Source: CAYRJD01 sp964424585 (lineage in GTDB: Bacteria > Actinomycetota > Acidimicrobiia > Acidimicrobiales > Poriferisodalaceae). Taken from it: a DNA stretch of 33,858 nucleotides. The stretch is from contig CAYRJD010000012.1 of NCBI GenBank assembly GCA_964424585.1, positions 1 to 33,858 of the forward strand, in the 5' to 3' direction. The translations under genes were made by a program, and so were the position numbers. Positions 1 to 7,660 of the stretch are shown piece after piece (the first letter of the stretch is position 1; each line of letters opens with the position of its first letter). The notes below the pieces were generated by a model. The model searched no databases. It saw nothing but the letters and a program-made list of their open reading frames with translations, and was not told the DNA's origin.

Positions 1-1
1 C

Positions 2-670
2 CCCTGGCTCATCAACAAGCCCCACCATCCGCACTGGAACACCCCGAAGCACCCGCAGGACGAGCAGGTGGTGTCGTCGTGGTGCGCGGTGATCGCCAGA
101 GGCGCACCTGGCAATCGCACGGTGTTCGAGCCCGCCAACACGATCCTGTTCGTCGACAGCACCGGCCAGGCGACGTGCATCGACGGCGACGACCACCACT
201 CCGGCGGGCCCGGCGCGGAGGCGGGCACTCAGCCGACGCACCGCTATCACGGCGACGACGACTTCATCGACCAGCACGGCTCAACCATCAACGCGGGTAT
301 CGCACGCGAGGTGGCAAGGGTCGCCGCGAACTCCCACACCCTGCGCGGACGACTCGGCGGCGCACCAGGCACGCCCGGGCACCGACCCGATGAAGTCGTC
401 GCCCAAGGCAGGCACCGCAACGACGGCTCCATCAACTACACCACACAAAACAGCCTCAACCTCACCGGACGCCACGACCACAAGACCGTCATGTTCTGGG
501 TGTGGTGGGAACGCGCCGCCGACACGGAGCCGTTGTGCGACGACGTTCACCCTGACCGTGGAAACGCGCACGCGGCAGGCGGCGGCGTCTCGTCACCATT
601 GGTTCTACGAGACGGCGCCGCCTGCGTTCGTCACCGCGACACGCCGCGGCGGGCGGGCGTCGCCGTTTAG
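2..670 (+). CDS. Unrecognised protein, 3' part only (runs off the left edge)
   Basis: The reading frame is open from the first bases to a TAG at 668-670, about 222 residues. Third positions are strongly G/C up to roughly base 520, supporting real coding. I do not recognise a family. The visible part is rich in His, Asp and Asn (for example DGDDHHSGG near 190 and GRHDHKTVMFWVWWER near 470-515) and has no obvious membrane segment or signal. The last 50 or so residues look less protein-like and are encoded by two strong hairpins, so the real C-terminus may lie earlier or be frameshifted. No upstream partner can be seen. That it is coding is fairly likely; its function is unknown. Confidence 0.45.
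   Translation, partial: PWLINKPHHPHWNTPKHPQDEQVVSSWCAVIARGAPGNRTVFEPANTILFVDSTGQATCIDGDDHHSGGPGAEAGTQPTHRYHGDDDFIDQHGSTINAGIAREVARVAANSHTLRGRLGGAPGTPGHRPDEVVAQGRHRNDGSINYTTQNSLNLTGRHDHKTVMFWVWWERAADTEPLCDDVHPDRGNAHAAGGGVSSPLVLRDGAACVRHRDTPRRAGVAV
575..625. terminator. Long near-perfect inverted repeat
   Basis: Arms 575-593 and 607-625 pair over 19 positions with one mismatch (a G opposite G), closing a 13-base loop at 594-606. It lies inside the last part of the left-edge reading frame. There is no following T run, so it may be a GC-type terminator, a repeat element or an mRNA-stabilising hairpin rather than a classical rho-independent terminator. Confidence 0.45.
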
Positions 671-688
671 GTTCGGCGCCCGCCCGCC
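648..688. terminator. Second GC-rich hairpin spanning the stop codon
   Basis: Arms 648-659 and 677-688 are perfectly complementary over 12 bases around a 17-base loop that contains the TAG stop at 668-670. It follows the first hairpin by about 20 bases, and the pair probably ends transcription of the left-edge gene. No T run follows. Confidence 0.4.
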
Positions 689-1007
689 ACCTGGCCCGAC
701 GGACCTGCCTCTGCCGGATACAGGCGCGCACTTACTCTTGAGGTCCGGCTTGTCGTCTCAACCACAAGGAGTGCGCGGAGGAACCCATTAGCAAAAGCCA
801 ACAGTGCGGCTGCGCTGCACGCAGCCGATCGTGTGTGGCGCTAGCGGGTTAGCTGGGTCGCGGATAGCAGGTGCTGTCGCCGCCCAGGTAGCCGCAGTGT
901 CGATAGTGCGGCGAGACGGTCAACCAGCGCGCGTCGAACGACGCTGCGGCGGCTCACGTCGAGACGCGCCAAAGCAGGCGCCGAAGCGGTCGTCTGGAAA
1001 CATCACG
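671..1007. other. Non-coding stretch between two convergent genes
   Basis: About 337 bases with no convincing gene on either strand. A small stem-loop lies at 807-827 (8-bp arms 807-814 and 820-827, loop 815-819). Read on the minus strand it is followed after several bases by four Ts (rc of 794-797), so it could be a weak terminator for glpX, although it is about 180 bases past that stop. I see nothing else in this stretch. Confidence 0.4.
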
Positions 1008-2036
1008 TCAAGTGAAATCGACCGCGGCGTACTCGCTCAACTTCGTGAGGTTGTGCGTCGCTTCGATGCGGCGGACGGTGCCGCTGCGAGAGCGCATCAC
1101 CAGCGAGTCGCTGACCGCACCGTCTGAGGTGTAGCGAATGCCGCGCAGCAGCTCGCCGTCGGTGACGCCAGTGGCCGCGAAAAACACGTCGTCTGAGCGC
1201 ACCAGGTCGTCAATCGTCAGCACCGCGTCTAGGTCGTAGCCAGCCTGCTGCGCGGCCTTGCGCTCTTTGTCGTTGCGCGGCCACAGTCGACCCTGCATCG
1301 CGCCTCCCATGCACTTGATCGCCACGGCCGAAATGACCCCCTCGGGCGTGCCGCCGATGCCGAACAAGATGTCGGCCGTCGTGCCGGTGACCGCCGAGAT
1401 CGCGCCGGCCACGTCGCCATCGGGGATAAGCCGAATGCGCGCACCGGTCGAACGGATCTCCGCGATCACCTCCGAGTGACGGTCGCGATCGAGCACCACC
1501 GCGGTGAGGTCGCGCACGCTGCGGTTCATCGCGGACGCCACCGCCTCCAAGTTCTCCGTCGGCGACTTGGTGAGATCGATGACGACGCGCGCCGCCTTGC
1601 CGACGGCAATCTTCTCCATATACACGCACGGCCCCGGGTCGAACAGCGTGCCCTCCGGTGCGACGGCGATGACCGAGATCGCGTTGCCTCGCCCCAGCGA
1701 CGTGAGCGTGGTGCCGTCGATCGGGTCGACCGCGACGTCGGTGCGAGCGCCAGTGCCGTCGCCCACCGCCTCGCCGTTGAACAGCATCGGCGCTTCGTCT
1801 TTCTCGCCCTCACCGATGATGACGACGCCGTTCATCGGCACCGACCCGAGCACGATGCGCATCGCCTCGACCGCGGCTTGGTCGGCGCCGTTCTTGTCGC
1901 CCCGTCCCATCCAACGAGACGCCGCCAGGGCGGCAGCCTCGGTCGTGCGCACCAGCTCCATGGCGAGGTTGCGGTCGGGCGTCTGCGTGGGGCGGTCGCT
2001 CATCGGGCGCGCGGCGGGGCTGTCTGGCTCACTCAT
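1008..2036 (-). CDS. glpX: Fructose-1,6-bisphosphatase, class II
   Basis: Hydrolyses fructose 1,6-bisphosphate to fructose 6-phosphate and phosphate in gluconeogenesis, in the cytoplasm. The 342-residue product matches the class II (GlpX) family in length and motifs: IIGEGEKDEAPML near residues 73-85 and DVAVDPIDGTT near 100-110, which carry the acidic metal ligands of the inositol-monophosphatase fold, and GIGGTPEGVI further on. In actinobacteria GlpX is commonly the main FBPase. I choose ATG at 2036 rather than the preceding TTG at 2039, because a TACTTT -10 box at 2046-2051 ends nine bases before it, suggesting a leaderless transcript. It is divergent from the J-domain gene, whose start is only about 26 bases away. 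Confidence 0.95.
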   Translation of the reverse strand: MSEPDSPAARPMSDRPTQTPDRNLAMELVRTTEAAALAASRWMGRGDKNGADQAAVEAMRIVLGSVPMNGVVIIGEGEKDEAPMLFNGEAVGDGTGARTDVAVDPIDGTTLTSLGRGNAISVIAVAPEGTLFDPGPCVYMEKIAVGKAARVVIDLTKSPTENLEAVASAMNRSVRDLTAVVLDRDRHSEVIAEIRSTGARIRLIPDGDVAGAISAVTGTTADILFGIGGTPEGVISAVAIKCMGGAMQGRLWPRNDKERKAAQQAGYDLDAVLTIDDLVRSDDVFFAATGVTDGELLRGIRYTSDGAVSDSLVMRSRSGTVRRIEATHNLTKLSEYAAVDFT

Positions 2037-2045
2037 CAACTAATG

Positions 2046-2051
2046 AAAGTA
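2046..2051 (-). promoter_or_regulatory. Candidate -10 box (TACTTT) of glpX
   Basis: On the minus strand TACTTT is followed by nine bases and then ATG, with no Shine-Dalgarno between. This places transcription start at or near the start codon. No good -35 hexamer is visible. Confidence 0.45.
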
Positions 2052-2062
2052 GCCAGCTAGCG

Positions 2063-2800
2063 TTGCGTTTCGTGCTTCTGGCGGAGATGGTCGTGTGGCA
2101 CTCGCGGGCGTCGGTGCCGACACGACGAGTCGCGCTGGGCGACGACGAGCTGCCGGTCGAGCCGACGCCAGGCTTCGGCGGCCTGCTGCTGGCAGCGATG
2201 GTGGCCACCTTCTCGGTGACGTTCGACGACGACTACCGAGCGATGCTGTTCGAGCTGATGCGCGACCTCGAGGCCGGCGAGCGCATCAGCCAGCCCCGCC
2301 TGCGTTACCGCTTACAAGAAGACCTCGTCGGACTGACCCGCACGACGCACCAGCTAGTCGGCGGCGGCGAAGGCGAGCTGCTGCTCAAGCTGCAACCCGC
2401 CGCTCGACACGAACCTCAAGTGCTCGCCGCGATCTACCGAGCCGGCGAGTGCGCGCTCGAAACCAGGCGCAGCCTGTTCACGCTGCTGCGCTCCGCGACG
2501 CGCTGGCGAGGCGGCAGCCACGCCGACCTGCTCAGCTACCTCACCGGTCGCGGCCCGCGCAGCGGCAGCTTCGTCGACAACCTCGTCGACCCGAGCGAGT
2601 GGGCGCTCGGCGTGCTCGGCCTCGACGACTACGACGGCGACAAACGGGCGCTGCAACGACACGTGCGCAGGCTGCTGCGCCGCGCGCATCCCGACCACGG
2701 AGGCGCGCACCACAACGCTGGCACCCGCATCGCGGACTTGACCGCCGCCCGTCACATCCTGCTGGCGAACCCGCGGGGCGACCGGGCTGTGGGCGACTGA
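2063..2800 (+). CDS. J-domain-tailed protein of unknown function
   Basis: A 245-residue soluble protein. The last 65 or so residues resemble a J-domain: a helix with basic residues (ALQRHVRRLLRRAHPDHGG, HPD at 209-211) followed by a helix ending TAARHILLAN. HPD is the motif by which J-proteins stimulate Hsp70 (DnaK) ATPase. The first 175 residues are helical and match nothing I know. This suggests, as inference, a specialised DnaK co-chaperone or a J-like adaptor. The start is uncertain: TTG at 2063 gives the longest form, while GTG 2072 and ATG 2087 are alternatives, and no clear Shine-Dalgarno decides. The gene lies seven bases before the next plus-strand gene, with which it is probably co-transcribed. 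Confidence 0.75.
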   Translation: MRFVLLAEMVVWHSRASVPTRRVALGDDELPVEPTPGFGGLLLAAMVATFSVTFDDDYRAMLFELMRDLEAGERISQPRLRYRLQEDLVGLTRTTHQLVGGGEGELLLKLQPAARHEPQVLAAIYRAGECALETRRSLFTLLRSATRWRGGSHADLLSYLTGRGPRSGSFVDNLVDPSEWALGVLGLDDYDGDKRALQRHVRRLLRRAHPDHGGAHHNAGTRIADLTAARHILLANPRGDRAVGD

Positions 2801-2807
2801 ACGGGGC

Positions 2808-4019
2808 GTGACCACCCAGGCCGACGTCGTCGTCATCGGCGCGGGCATCGTCGGGCTCGCGACTGCCCACGCGCTAGCTCGCCGCAACCCTGCCGCCAAG
2901 CTCGTCGTGCTCGATGCCGCCGACGCGCTCGCCGCTCACCAGAGCGGGCGCAACTCAGGCGTGCTGCACTCCGGCATCTACTACCGGCCCGGATCGCTCA
3001 AAGCGCAACTCGTCGTCGCAGGTCGAAACCAGATGGTCGCCTACTGCCGCGACCGAGGCGTCGCGCACGAGGTGTGCGGCAAGGTGATCGTCGCCACCGC
3101 GGCCGCAGAGCTAGCGCGGCTCGACGCGCTGGCTGCGCGCGCGGCGGCTAACGGCGTCGAAGCCACGCGGCTGAGCCCCGCCGAGGTGCGCGAGCGCGAG
3201 CCGCACTGCGTCGCGGTCGGCGGCCTCTGGGTCGGCTCGACCGGCGTGTGCGACTTCGTGGGCGTGTGCCACGCGCTGGCGAACGACGTCGCTGCCGCTG
3301 GCGGCGACATCGAGTTGAGCACGCGAGTGCGCACGCTGACCACCTCACCAGACGCGCCCGTCGCGCGCGTCGGCACCGAGCACGGCGACATCGAAGCTCG
3401 TCTCGTCGTCAACTGCGCGGGGCTGCGGACCGACCAGATCGCCGAGATGGTCGACGCCCGCGACGGCCACCGCATCGTGCCGTTCAGGGGCGAGTACTAC
3501 GAACTCGCGCCGAGCGCGCAGCACCTCGTGCGCCAGCTGATCTATCCGGTGCCCGACCCGGCGTTTCCGTTTCTCGGCGTGCACCTCACGCGCGGCATCG
3601 ACGGGCACGTTCACGCCGGGCCGAACGCGGTGCTGGCGCTGCACCGAGAGGGCTACCGGTGGCGCGACGTCAGCCGAGGCCAGCTCCGAGAGCACGTCGT
3701 CAACCGCGGCCTGTGGCGGCTCGCCCGGCGCTACTGGAAAACCGGCGCGGGCGAAGTGTGGCGGTCGCTGAGCAAGGGCGCGTTCGCTCGGGCGCTCGCG
3801 CGGCTCGTACCCGAGATCACGCCGAACGATCTCGTGCGAGCGCCCGCAGGCGTGCGAGCTCAAGCGATGGACGACGCAGGCGACCTGCTCGACGACTTCG
3901 CGATCAGACGCGAAGGCAGAACCGTGCACGTGCTCAACGCGCCCAGCCCCGCCGCGACGGCGAGCCTCGCCATCGGCGAGCACATCGCGAACGAAGCCGC
4001 CGAACTGCTGGGCGACTAG
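2808..4019 (+). CDS. lhgO: L-2-hydroxyglutarate oxidase (FAD-dependent)
   Basis: Oxidises L-2-hydroxyglutarate to 2-oxoglutarate with FAD, passing electrons to quinone or oxygen; peripheral to the membrane in characterised members. The 403-residue length fits the family. The N-terminus has the Rossmann dinucleotide motif VVVIGAGIVGLATA (residues 7-20), then the family signature HQSGRNSGVLHSGIYY (44-59), a mid segment PVPDPAFPFLGVHLTR, and a C-terminal GVRAQA stretch near 345-350. All are typical of LhgO rather than of generic DAO-family oxidases. Starts at GTG 2808, seven bases after the J-domain gene, probably in the same transcript. It ends 23 bases from the convergent hydrolase gene. Confidence 0.9.
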   Translation: MTTQADVVVIGAGIVGLATAHALARRNPAAKLVVLDAADALAAHQSGRNSGVLHSGIYYRPGSLKAQLVVAGRNQMVAYCRDRGVAHEVCGKVIVATAAAELARLDALAARAAANGVEATRLSPAEVREREPHCVAVGGLWVGSTGVCDFVGVCHALANDVAAAGGDIELSTRVRTLTTSPDAPVARVGTEHGDIEARLVVNCAGLRTDQIAEMVDARDGHRIVPFRGEYYELAPSAQHLVRQLIYPVPDPAFPFLGVHLTRGIDGHVHAGPNAVLALHREGYRWRDVSRGQLREHVVNRGLWRLARRYWKTGAGEVWRSLSKGAFARALARLVPEITPNDLVRAPAGVRAQAMDDAGDLLDDFAIRREGRTVHVLNAPSPAATASLAIGEHIANEAAELLGD

Positions 4020-4042
4020 CCGAACCGACGTCGACGGGCCAG

Positions 4043-4675
4043 CTAGCCGCGCAGGCTGCCCAGCCAGTCGAGCGCGACGTCGCAGATGAACTTGCGTGCG
4101 GAGGCACTGGCAGGGTCGTGGCCGCCTCGTGCGAGCACCTCCAGCCGAACTGGCGCATCGATGAGCTGGGCGGCAGCGGCCAGACGCTCAGCAGGCCCGA
4201 GGGTCGGCCCAATATGCGGCCCAATATGCGGCCCAATAAAGGGATCGTTTGCCGCCGACACGAACAGGCACGGCACCGTGATGTCGCCGAAGTGGGCCGT
4301 GCGCGGCTGCGACTGTTTGCTGGCCGTCGGCTTCGGCGGCGGACGCAACGGATACGACAGCAACAGCAAGCCCGCTACCTCCAGCCCGCGCGCCGCAGCC
4401 ATCGACAGCGCCCGTGCTCCGAACGAACGGCCGCCAACCACCAGCTCGGCGGTCGACACGCCAAGACGGCGCGCGAAGCGCTCGACCTCGTCACGCAACA
4501 GCTCGACGGCCCGCTCGATGCGCGGCGCGCCACGTCGCTTGCCATCGGCGCGAAAGTCGTGGCGGCACACGGCGAGCCCAGCTCGGGTCGCGGCTTCGTC
4601 GAGCGCCAGCAGCGTCGGGTGGTCTCGAGTGCCGCCGGCGCCCGGCGACAGCAGCAAGCCCGCGGGCGTCGTCAC
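4043..4675 (-). CDS. Alpha/beta hydrolase, TEX30/KANL3-like small family
   Basis: A 210-residue single-domain alpha/beta hydrolase. The oxyanion region is SPGAGGTRDHP (10-20), the nucleophile elbow GGRSFGAR (Ser84), the acid AANDPF (Asp144) and the His GGHDP (His186), so the triad looks complete. Size and motif spacing resemble the short hydrolases related to TEX30 and dienelactone hydrolase; the substrate is unknown. The start is GTG at 4675, one base after the TGA of the upstream transporter (4677-4679), so translation is probably coupled. A longer frame upstream only overlaps the transporter. Residues 148-160 (GPHIGPHIGPTLG) arise from a 12-base tandem duplication just after the catalytic Asp, a variable loop in this fold. 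Confidence 0.8.
   Translation of the reverse strand: MTTPAGLLLSPGAGGTRDHPTLLALDEAATRAGLAVCRHDFRADGKRRGAPRIERAVELLRDEVERFARRLGVSTAELVVGGRSFGARALSMAAARGLEVAGLLLLSYPLRPPPKPTASKQSQPRTAHFGDITVPCLFVSAANDPFIGPHIGPHIGPTLGPAERLAAAAQLIDAPVRLEVLARGGHDPASASARKFICDVALDWLGSLRG
4206..4239. repeat. 12-base tandem repeat inside the hydrolase gene
   Basis: Two exact copies of GGCCCAATATGC (4206-4217, 4218-4229) and a third partial copy from 4230. The unit is a multiple of three and adds GPHI repeats without breaking the frame. Confidence 0.85.
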
Positions 4676-4676
4676 G

Positions 4677-6320
4677 TCACGCGCGGTAGCGGGTTGAGGC
4701 GGCCCGCCGAGCGTCGACCGGATGCAGCTGCTCAAGCTCGGCTCGTGCGCCCTCACCCAAACGAGTGACCGCGATGGTGGCACCCACCAGCGGCCCCAGC
4801 CACAGCAACGCCATCGGCGAGCCGAAGCCGCTCCAGACGTCAGACAACCAACCGACCGCCACGATGCCGACTGCGCTGCCAACGACGCCGGTCGCTGCGG
4901 CGACGGTGCCAGCTCGCGCCCGCACCGCGGTGGGAAACAGCTCGCCTCGATACACCCCAAGCGCGGGAATGAGACCAGCCGAGGCGACGGTCGCAATCAC
5001 CGCCAGCAGCCACAGCAACGCCCCCGCCACGCTGAACATCAGCGCCGCCGCGCCGAGCCCGACCGCCGCGGCGACGCCGATGACACGACGCCGGCCTCGC
5101 ACATCCGCGATGCGTCCCGACAGGTACAGCCCGACGCCGCCAGGAGTCGCGGTCGTCAGGATGAACAGCGACACCTGCGTCGCACTAAAGCCGTGCTCGT
5201 CGCGCAAGAACTCGTTGCGGAACCAATCGAGCGGGCCCAAGAACAGCCCCATCGTCGCGAACACCACGCCCAGCAGCACGACCTGTCGCCAGTAACGCAG
5301 CAGCGGCGGCCGACCGGCGGAGTCGCCGGCGGCGCGCGGCCTCGCGCAGGCGCTGACGAACCGCCAGGTCTCCGGCGTCTGGCGCAGCGCCAGCAACAGC
5401 AGCGGCACCGCCAGCCACGGCGCCAGAAACACGAGACGCCACGTCCAGATCGCGAAGCCGGCGATGGGCTGCAGCCACACCACGACGCCCGCGCCCAGCG
5501 CGCTCGCGAGCGCCAGCACCGAGAGGCTCCACGCCCTGGTGCCCGCGGGCATCTCTTCGAGCGCGATGACGACGATCGTCGCGGCGAGCGCCGCGTTGGC
5601 GGTGCGGGTGAGCGTCAGCGCCGCGGTGAACGCGACCAAGTTCGGAGCGGCAGCAGTGACGAGGCTGCACAACAGGTTGGTGACGAGCGCCAGCCGCAGC
5701 ACGAACTTGCGTCCGCGCCGGTCGGCCAGCACCGAAGCGCCGATGGCGATCAGCGTGCCGATGCGCACGACGGCGCCGAGCAGTCCCTGGCTGAGGTGAC
5801 TGGCGTCGAACTCGTCTGCTGCGTAGGTGTGCAGCTCGGCTGGAGCGTTCGACCAGAACCCGACCGCCATCACCAGCACGCACAGCGCGCACAGCACCCG
5901 CACGTGGCTGACTCTGAACCGAGCGGGCGGCGTCCACCACGGGCTCGCACCGGTGCGGCTCGGGCGGCGCAACGAGCGGCGCACCAGCGGCGCCACCAGA
6001 AACCGAAAGTAAGGGACGCTGAGGCGGTAGCGGAACGTCTCGGCGACGTTCCAGCCAACCCCGGCAGCCACCGTTTCGCTGCGCCGCGCGGGCTGCGTCG
6101 CGCGCGTCGCTGACAGCGTCCGCTCGTAAGAGACGAACGGCCCGTCGGCTTGCGCGAAGGTCGCCGACGCAGCTCCCGCCGCCAGCTTGAGCGTGTCTCG
6201 CCGCTCCCGCGCGAGGTCGGCGCGTGGTCGCAGCAGCGTGGCGAGCTGGTGCGTGCTGACACGCAGGTGAGTTGCAACTAGCTCGACGACGCGCGGCTCA
6301 TCACACCTGCGGGCCGTCAC
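4677..6320 (-). CDS. Major facilitator superfamily transporter with an N-terminal extension
   Basis: A 547-residue integral membrane protein. Roughly 12 hydrophobic segments follow residue 145, with the MFS loop 2-3 signature ADRRGRK near 200 and its half-repeat RIADVRGRRR after the central loop, typical of sugar/metabolite-type MFS carriers (ELFPTAVRARAGT near the end). The substrate cannot be read from sequence. The first 130-140 residues are an unusual, mostly polar, basic extension ending in PWWTPPARFR just before the first helix; I cannot assign a domain to it. Starts at GTG 6320 with a TAGGTT-like sequence just upstream. It is divergent from murA (44-base gap) and leads directly into the hydrolase gene, which it probably co-expresses. 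Confidence 0.85.
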   Translation of the reverse strand: MTARRCDEPRVVELVATHLRVSTHQLATLLRPRADLARERRDTLKLAAGAASATFAQADGPFVSYERTLSATRATQPARRSETVAAGVGWNVAETFRYRLSVPYFRFLVAPLVRRSLRRPSRTGASPWWTPPARFRVSHVRVLCALCVLVMAVGFWSNAPAELHTYAADEFDASHLSQGLLGAVVRIGTLIAIGASVLADRRGRKFVLRLALVTNLLCSLVTAAAPNLVAFTAALTLTRTANAALAATIVVIALEEMPAGTRAWSLSVLALASALGAGVVVWLQPIAGFAIWTWRLVFLAPWLAVPLLLLALRQTPETWRFVSACARPRAAGDSAGRPPLLRYWRQVVLLGVVFATMGLFLGPLDWFRNEFLRDEHGFSATQVSLFILTTATPGGVGLYLSGRIADVRGRRRVIGVAAAVGLGAAALMFSVAGALLWLLAVIATVASAGLIPALGVYRGELFPTAVRARAGTVAAATGVVGSAVGIVAVGWLSDVWSGFGSPMALLWLGPLVGATIAVTRLGEGARAELEQLHPVDARRAASTRYRA

Positions 6321-6349
6321 AGAGTCAACCTAACCGCAGACCCATTCCG

Positions 6350-6355
6350 TACTCT
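6350..6355 (+). promoter_or_regulatory. Candidate -10 box (TACTCT) of murA
   Basis: TACTCT ends nine bases before GTG 6365, with no ribosome-binding site between them, consistent with a leaderless message. The -35 region is not recognisable. Confidence 0.4.
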
Positions 6356-6364
6356 GCGCTAGTT

Positions 6365-7654
6365 GTGAGCAGCTCATTCGGCGCGACCCAGAGTTCGACT
6401 GCGGGCGCAATCAAGGTGCGGGCAGGTGCGCCGCTCGCGGGCGAGGTGGCGATTGGCGGCGCCAAGAACAGCGTGCTCAAGCTCATGGCGGCGTGCCTGC
6501 TGGCCGAGGGAGAGCACACGCTCGCCCGGGTGCCCGACATCGCGGACGTCGAAATCATGGCCGAGCTGCTGAGCGCGATGGGCGTGAGCGTGCGGCGCGA
6601 CGGCGACCGACTCACGCTGACGGTGCCAGCCGACGTCACGACGCAAGCGCCGTACGAGCTGGTGGAGCGGATGCGAGCATCGATCGTCGTGCTCGGGCCA
6701 CTGCTGGCTCGACACGGGTTCGCGCGGGTGGCGATGCCGGGCGGCGACGACTTCGGCCCTCGCCCCATCGACATGCACATGGACGGGCTCAGCGCGCTGG
6801 GCGCGACGTTCAAGGTGAGAGGCGGCGACGTCGAAGCGCGAGCCGACGAGCTGGTCGGCGCCGAGCTGATCTTGGACTACCCCTCGGTCGGCGCGACCGA
6901 GAACGTGATGATGGCGGCGGTGCTCGCGAGGGGGCGCACCGTCGTCGACAACGCGGCGCGCGAACCGGAGATCTGCGACCTAGCGCGCTTCCTCAACGAG
7001 ATGGGTGCGCGGGTGGCTGGCGCGGGCAGCGACCGCGTGACGATCATCGGAGTGAAGCGGCTGCAGCCAGCGGAGCGGCCCTTCGTGACGATGCCCGACC
7101 GAGTAGAGGCGGCGACGTTTTTGGCGGCGGTCGGCATGGCTGGCGGCGAGGTGGTGCTGCGAGGTGCCCGCGCGGATCACATGGCGATGCTGGTGCGCAA
7201 GCTGCGCGACATGGGCATGGAGATCGACGCACGCGAAGACGGCGTCGCGGCTCACGCTGCGGCGCGGCTGCGCGCAGCAGACATGTCGACGCTGCCGTAT
7301 CCGGGTCTGGCGACCGACTACAAGCCGGCGCTGATGGCGCTGCTGTCGACCGCCGCGGGCACCGGCATCGTCACCGAGAACATTTTCACCGGACGATTCC
7401 GCTACGTCGACGAGCTGCGGCGCATGGGTGCCGACATCCGCACCGAGGCGCACCACGCGGTGGTGCGCGGCGTCGACCGTCTGTCGGGCGCGCCGGTGCG
7501 AGCGCACGACATCAGAGCGGGCGCGGCGCTGGTTGTCGCCGGGCTGGGCGCGACCGGCACCACGACCGTCGCCGACGCGCACCACGTCGACCGGGGATAC
7601 GAGAGCTTCGTCGGCAAGCTGGCGAGTCTCGGCGCCAACGTCGAGCGCACCTAG
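6365..7654 (+). CDS. murA: UDP-N-acetylglucosamine 1-carboxyvinyltransferase, Asp-type (fosfomycin-insensitive form)
   Basis: Transfers enolpyruvate from PEP to UDP-GlcNAc, the first committed step of peptidoglycan synthesis, in the cytoplasm. The 429-residue length fits MurA (419 in E. coli). Seen: GGAKNSVLKLM near the N-terminus (the Lys of the KN motif binds PEP), FGPRPIDMHMDGL in the active-site loop, and DRGYESFVGKLASLGANVER at the C-terminus. At the position of the catalytic and fosfomycin-reactive Cys (PGGC in E. coli) this protein has PGGD; the Asp codon is 6746-6748. Asp-type enzymes, known from mycobacteria and chlamydiae, are active but not alkylated by fosfomycin. GTG 6365 is chosen because the longer frame overlaps the divergent transporter. 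It is followed six bases later by meaB. Confidence 0.95.
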   Translation: MSSSFGATQSSTAGAIKVRAGAPLAGEVAIGGAKNSVLKLMAACLLAEGEHTLARVPDIADVEIMAELLSAMGVSVRRDGDRLTLTVPADVTTQAPYELVERMRASIVVLGPLLARHGFARVAMPGGDDFGPRPIDMHMDGLSALGATFKVRGGDVEARADELVGAELILDYPSVGATENVMMAAVLARGRTVVDNAAREPEICDLARFLNEMGARVAGAGSDRVTIIGVKRLQPAERPFVTMPDRVEAATFLAAVGMAGGEVVLRGARADHMAMLVRKLRDMGMEIDAREDGVAAHAAARLRAADMSTLPYPGLATDYKPALMALLSTAAGTGIVTENIFTGRFRYVDELRRMGADIRTEAHHAVVRGVDRLSGAPVRAHDIRAGAALVVAGLGATGTTTVADAHHVDRGYESFVGKLASLGANVERT

Positions 7655-7660
7655 GCAGCG

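Noticed and set aside
790..855. Possible 21-codon, cysteine-containing peptide starting at ATT after an AGGAG/GGAGG-like stretch
   Set aside because: It would need a very rare ATT start, is tiny, and has no family match; the purine stretch may be chance.
3248..4768. Long open frame on the plus strand across lhgO and the hydrolase
   Set aside because: Very Arg-rich, with no motifs, and lying over two well-supported genes; a product of high third-position GC.
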